Of a DNA stretch of 32,637 nucleotides, positions 32,502 to 32,637 are shown one piece after another. Every line of letters begins with the position of its first letter. Within the stretch, counting starts at the first letter, position 1. The position numbers were made by a program, and so were the translations under genes. The notes under the pieces are model-generated. The model saw nothing but the letters and a program-made list of their open reading frames with translations, made no database searches and was not told the DNA's origin. The stretch spans positions 1-32,637 of the forward strand of contig DAOTTO010000363.1 of NCBI GenBank assembly GCA_034437895.1. The letters run 5' to 3'. Source of the stretch: JANRLJ01 sp034437895 (GTDB taxonomy: Bacteria > Chloroflexota > Anaerolineae > Aggregatilineales > Phototrophicaceae).

Positions 32502-32532
32502 TCCCTGACCGTTGCATAATGCTGGTCAGGGA
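32502..32532 (-). terminator. Intrinsic terminator for the right-edge gene
   Basis: A perfect 9-bp stem (TCCCTGACC with GGTCAGGGA), 13-nt loop, followed on the minus strand by TTTTTG. It lies 37 nt after the stop of the gene at the right edge and separates it from the membrane-protein/arg operon. Confidence 0.85.
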
Positions 32533-32568
32533 ATTGGTTAGCTGATTGAGTCTTGGCGATTGTCTAAC

Positions 32569-32637
32569 TTAATCACACGCCAGCACAAAGCTCCCACCTG
32601 ACCAGTACGGTCTGGGGGCGACGGCTGCGACGACGTA
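32569..32637 (-). CDS. C-terminal end of an unidentified protein, truncated by window edge
   Basis: On the minus strand, 22 codons from the window edge lead to TAA at 32569. The residues include VAPRPYWSGGSFVLAC and end in Asp. The terminator 37 nt further on supports a real gene end. The tail is too short to name a family. Confidence 0.5.
   Translation of the reverse strand, partial: YVVAAVAPRPYWSGGSFVLACD

Noticed and set aside
32524..32637. Small RNA (SRP-like) suggested by GGTCAGG near the right edge
   Set aside because: The region reads as a coding tail with a stop followed by a terminator, and the SRP tetraloop and G/A-rich symmetric loop are absent.

Overview
The window looks like a piece of a bacterial chromosome of roughly 50% GC, most likely from the Chloroflexota (Anaerolineae-like). 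That placement is inferred from gene style and was not tested by phylogeny: many membrane-anchored TPR proteins, a TGS-domain/uridine-kinase fusion, a PTPS-related multi-spanning membrane protein, and short palindromic repeats lying in frame inside genes. No rRNA, tRNA, CRISPR array or complete insertion sequence is visible.

Layout. (1) 1-4495, minus strand: two tandem GNAT acetyltransferases, an AlaX-type alanyl-tRNA editing protein, an unrecognised soluble protein, two membrane-anchored TPR proteins and a truncated one-helix membrane protein. Gaps are short and junctions overlap. (2) 4562-9314, plus strand: a 13-helix membrane protein, then a tight run of a small TPR protein, a URO-D family protein, RsmD and a degenerate ImmA/IrrE-like protein. 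(3) 9311-11920, minus strand: CCA-adding enzyme with HD domain, hypoxanthine phosphoribosyltransferase and an FHA protein. The FHA gene is divergent from a TGS/uridine-kinase fusion gene. (4) 13769-16667, plus strand: a lid-less Hsp70 and a HEAT-repeat protein with a recognisable promoter and terminator. (5) 16691-18871, plus strand: a secreted eight-repeat WD40 protein and three unrecognised small genes. (6) 18899-32479, minus strand: argC-argB-argD-argJ-carA in a tight operon, an accessory island of about 4 kb, then carB and a solo XisI-type gene. A membrane protein gene lies upstream of argC, and the 3' end of one more gene lies at the right edge, followed by its terminator.

The metabolic core makes N-acetylated arginine precursors and carbamoyl phosphate: ArgB, ArgC, ArgD and ArgJ lead to ornithine, and CarA/CarB supply carbamoyl phosphate. 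argF, argG and argH are not in the window.

The most unusual part is the island between carA and carB. It holds a frameshifted ltrA, a Uma2-type nuclease gene, a DUF4258/DUF2283-like pair, a relic of a second Uma2 gene, an AT-rich nuclease-like gene, and an antitoxin followed by only the tail of a RelE/ParE toxin. The antitoxin/toxin-tail cassette sits between two copies of the first 79 bp of carB. One copy starts the intact gene. The other, about 10% diverged and mostly at silent positions, is a dead 33-codon stub. In addition, carB carries an in-frame perfect 28-bp palindrome, argB a degenerate one, and argJ an exact 21-bp tandem duplication.
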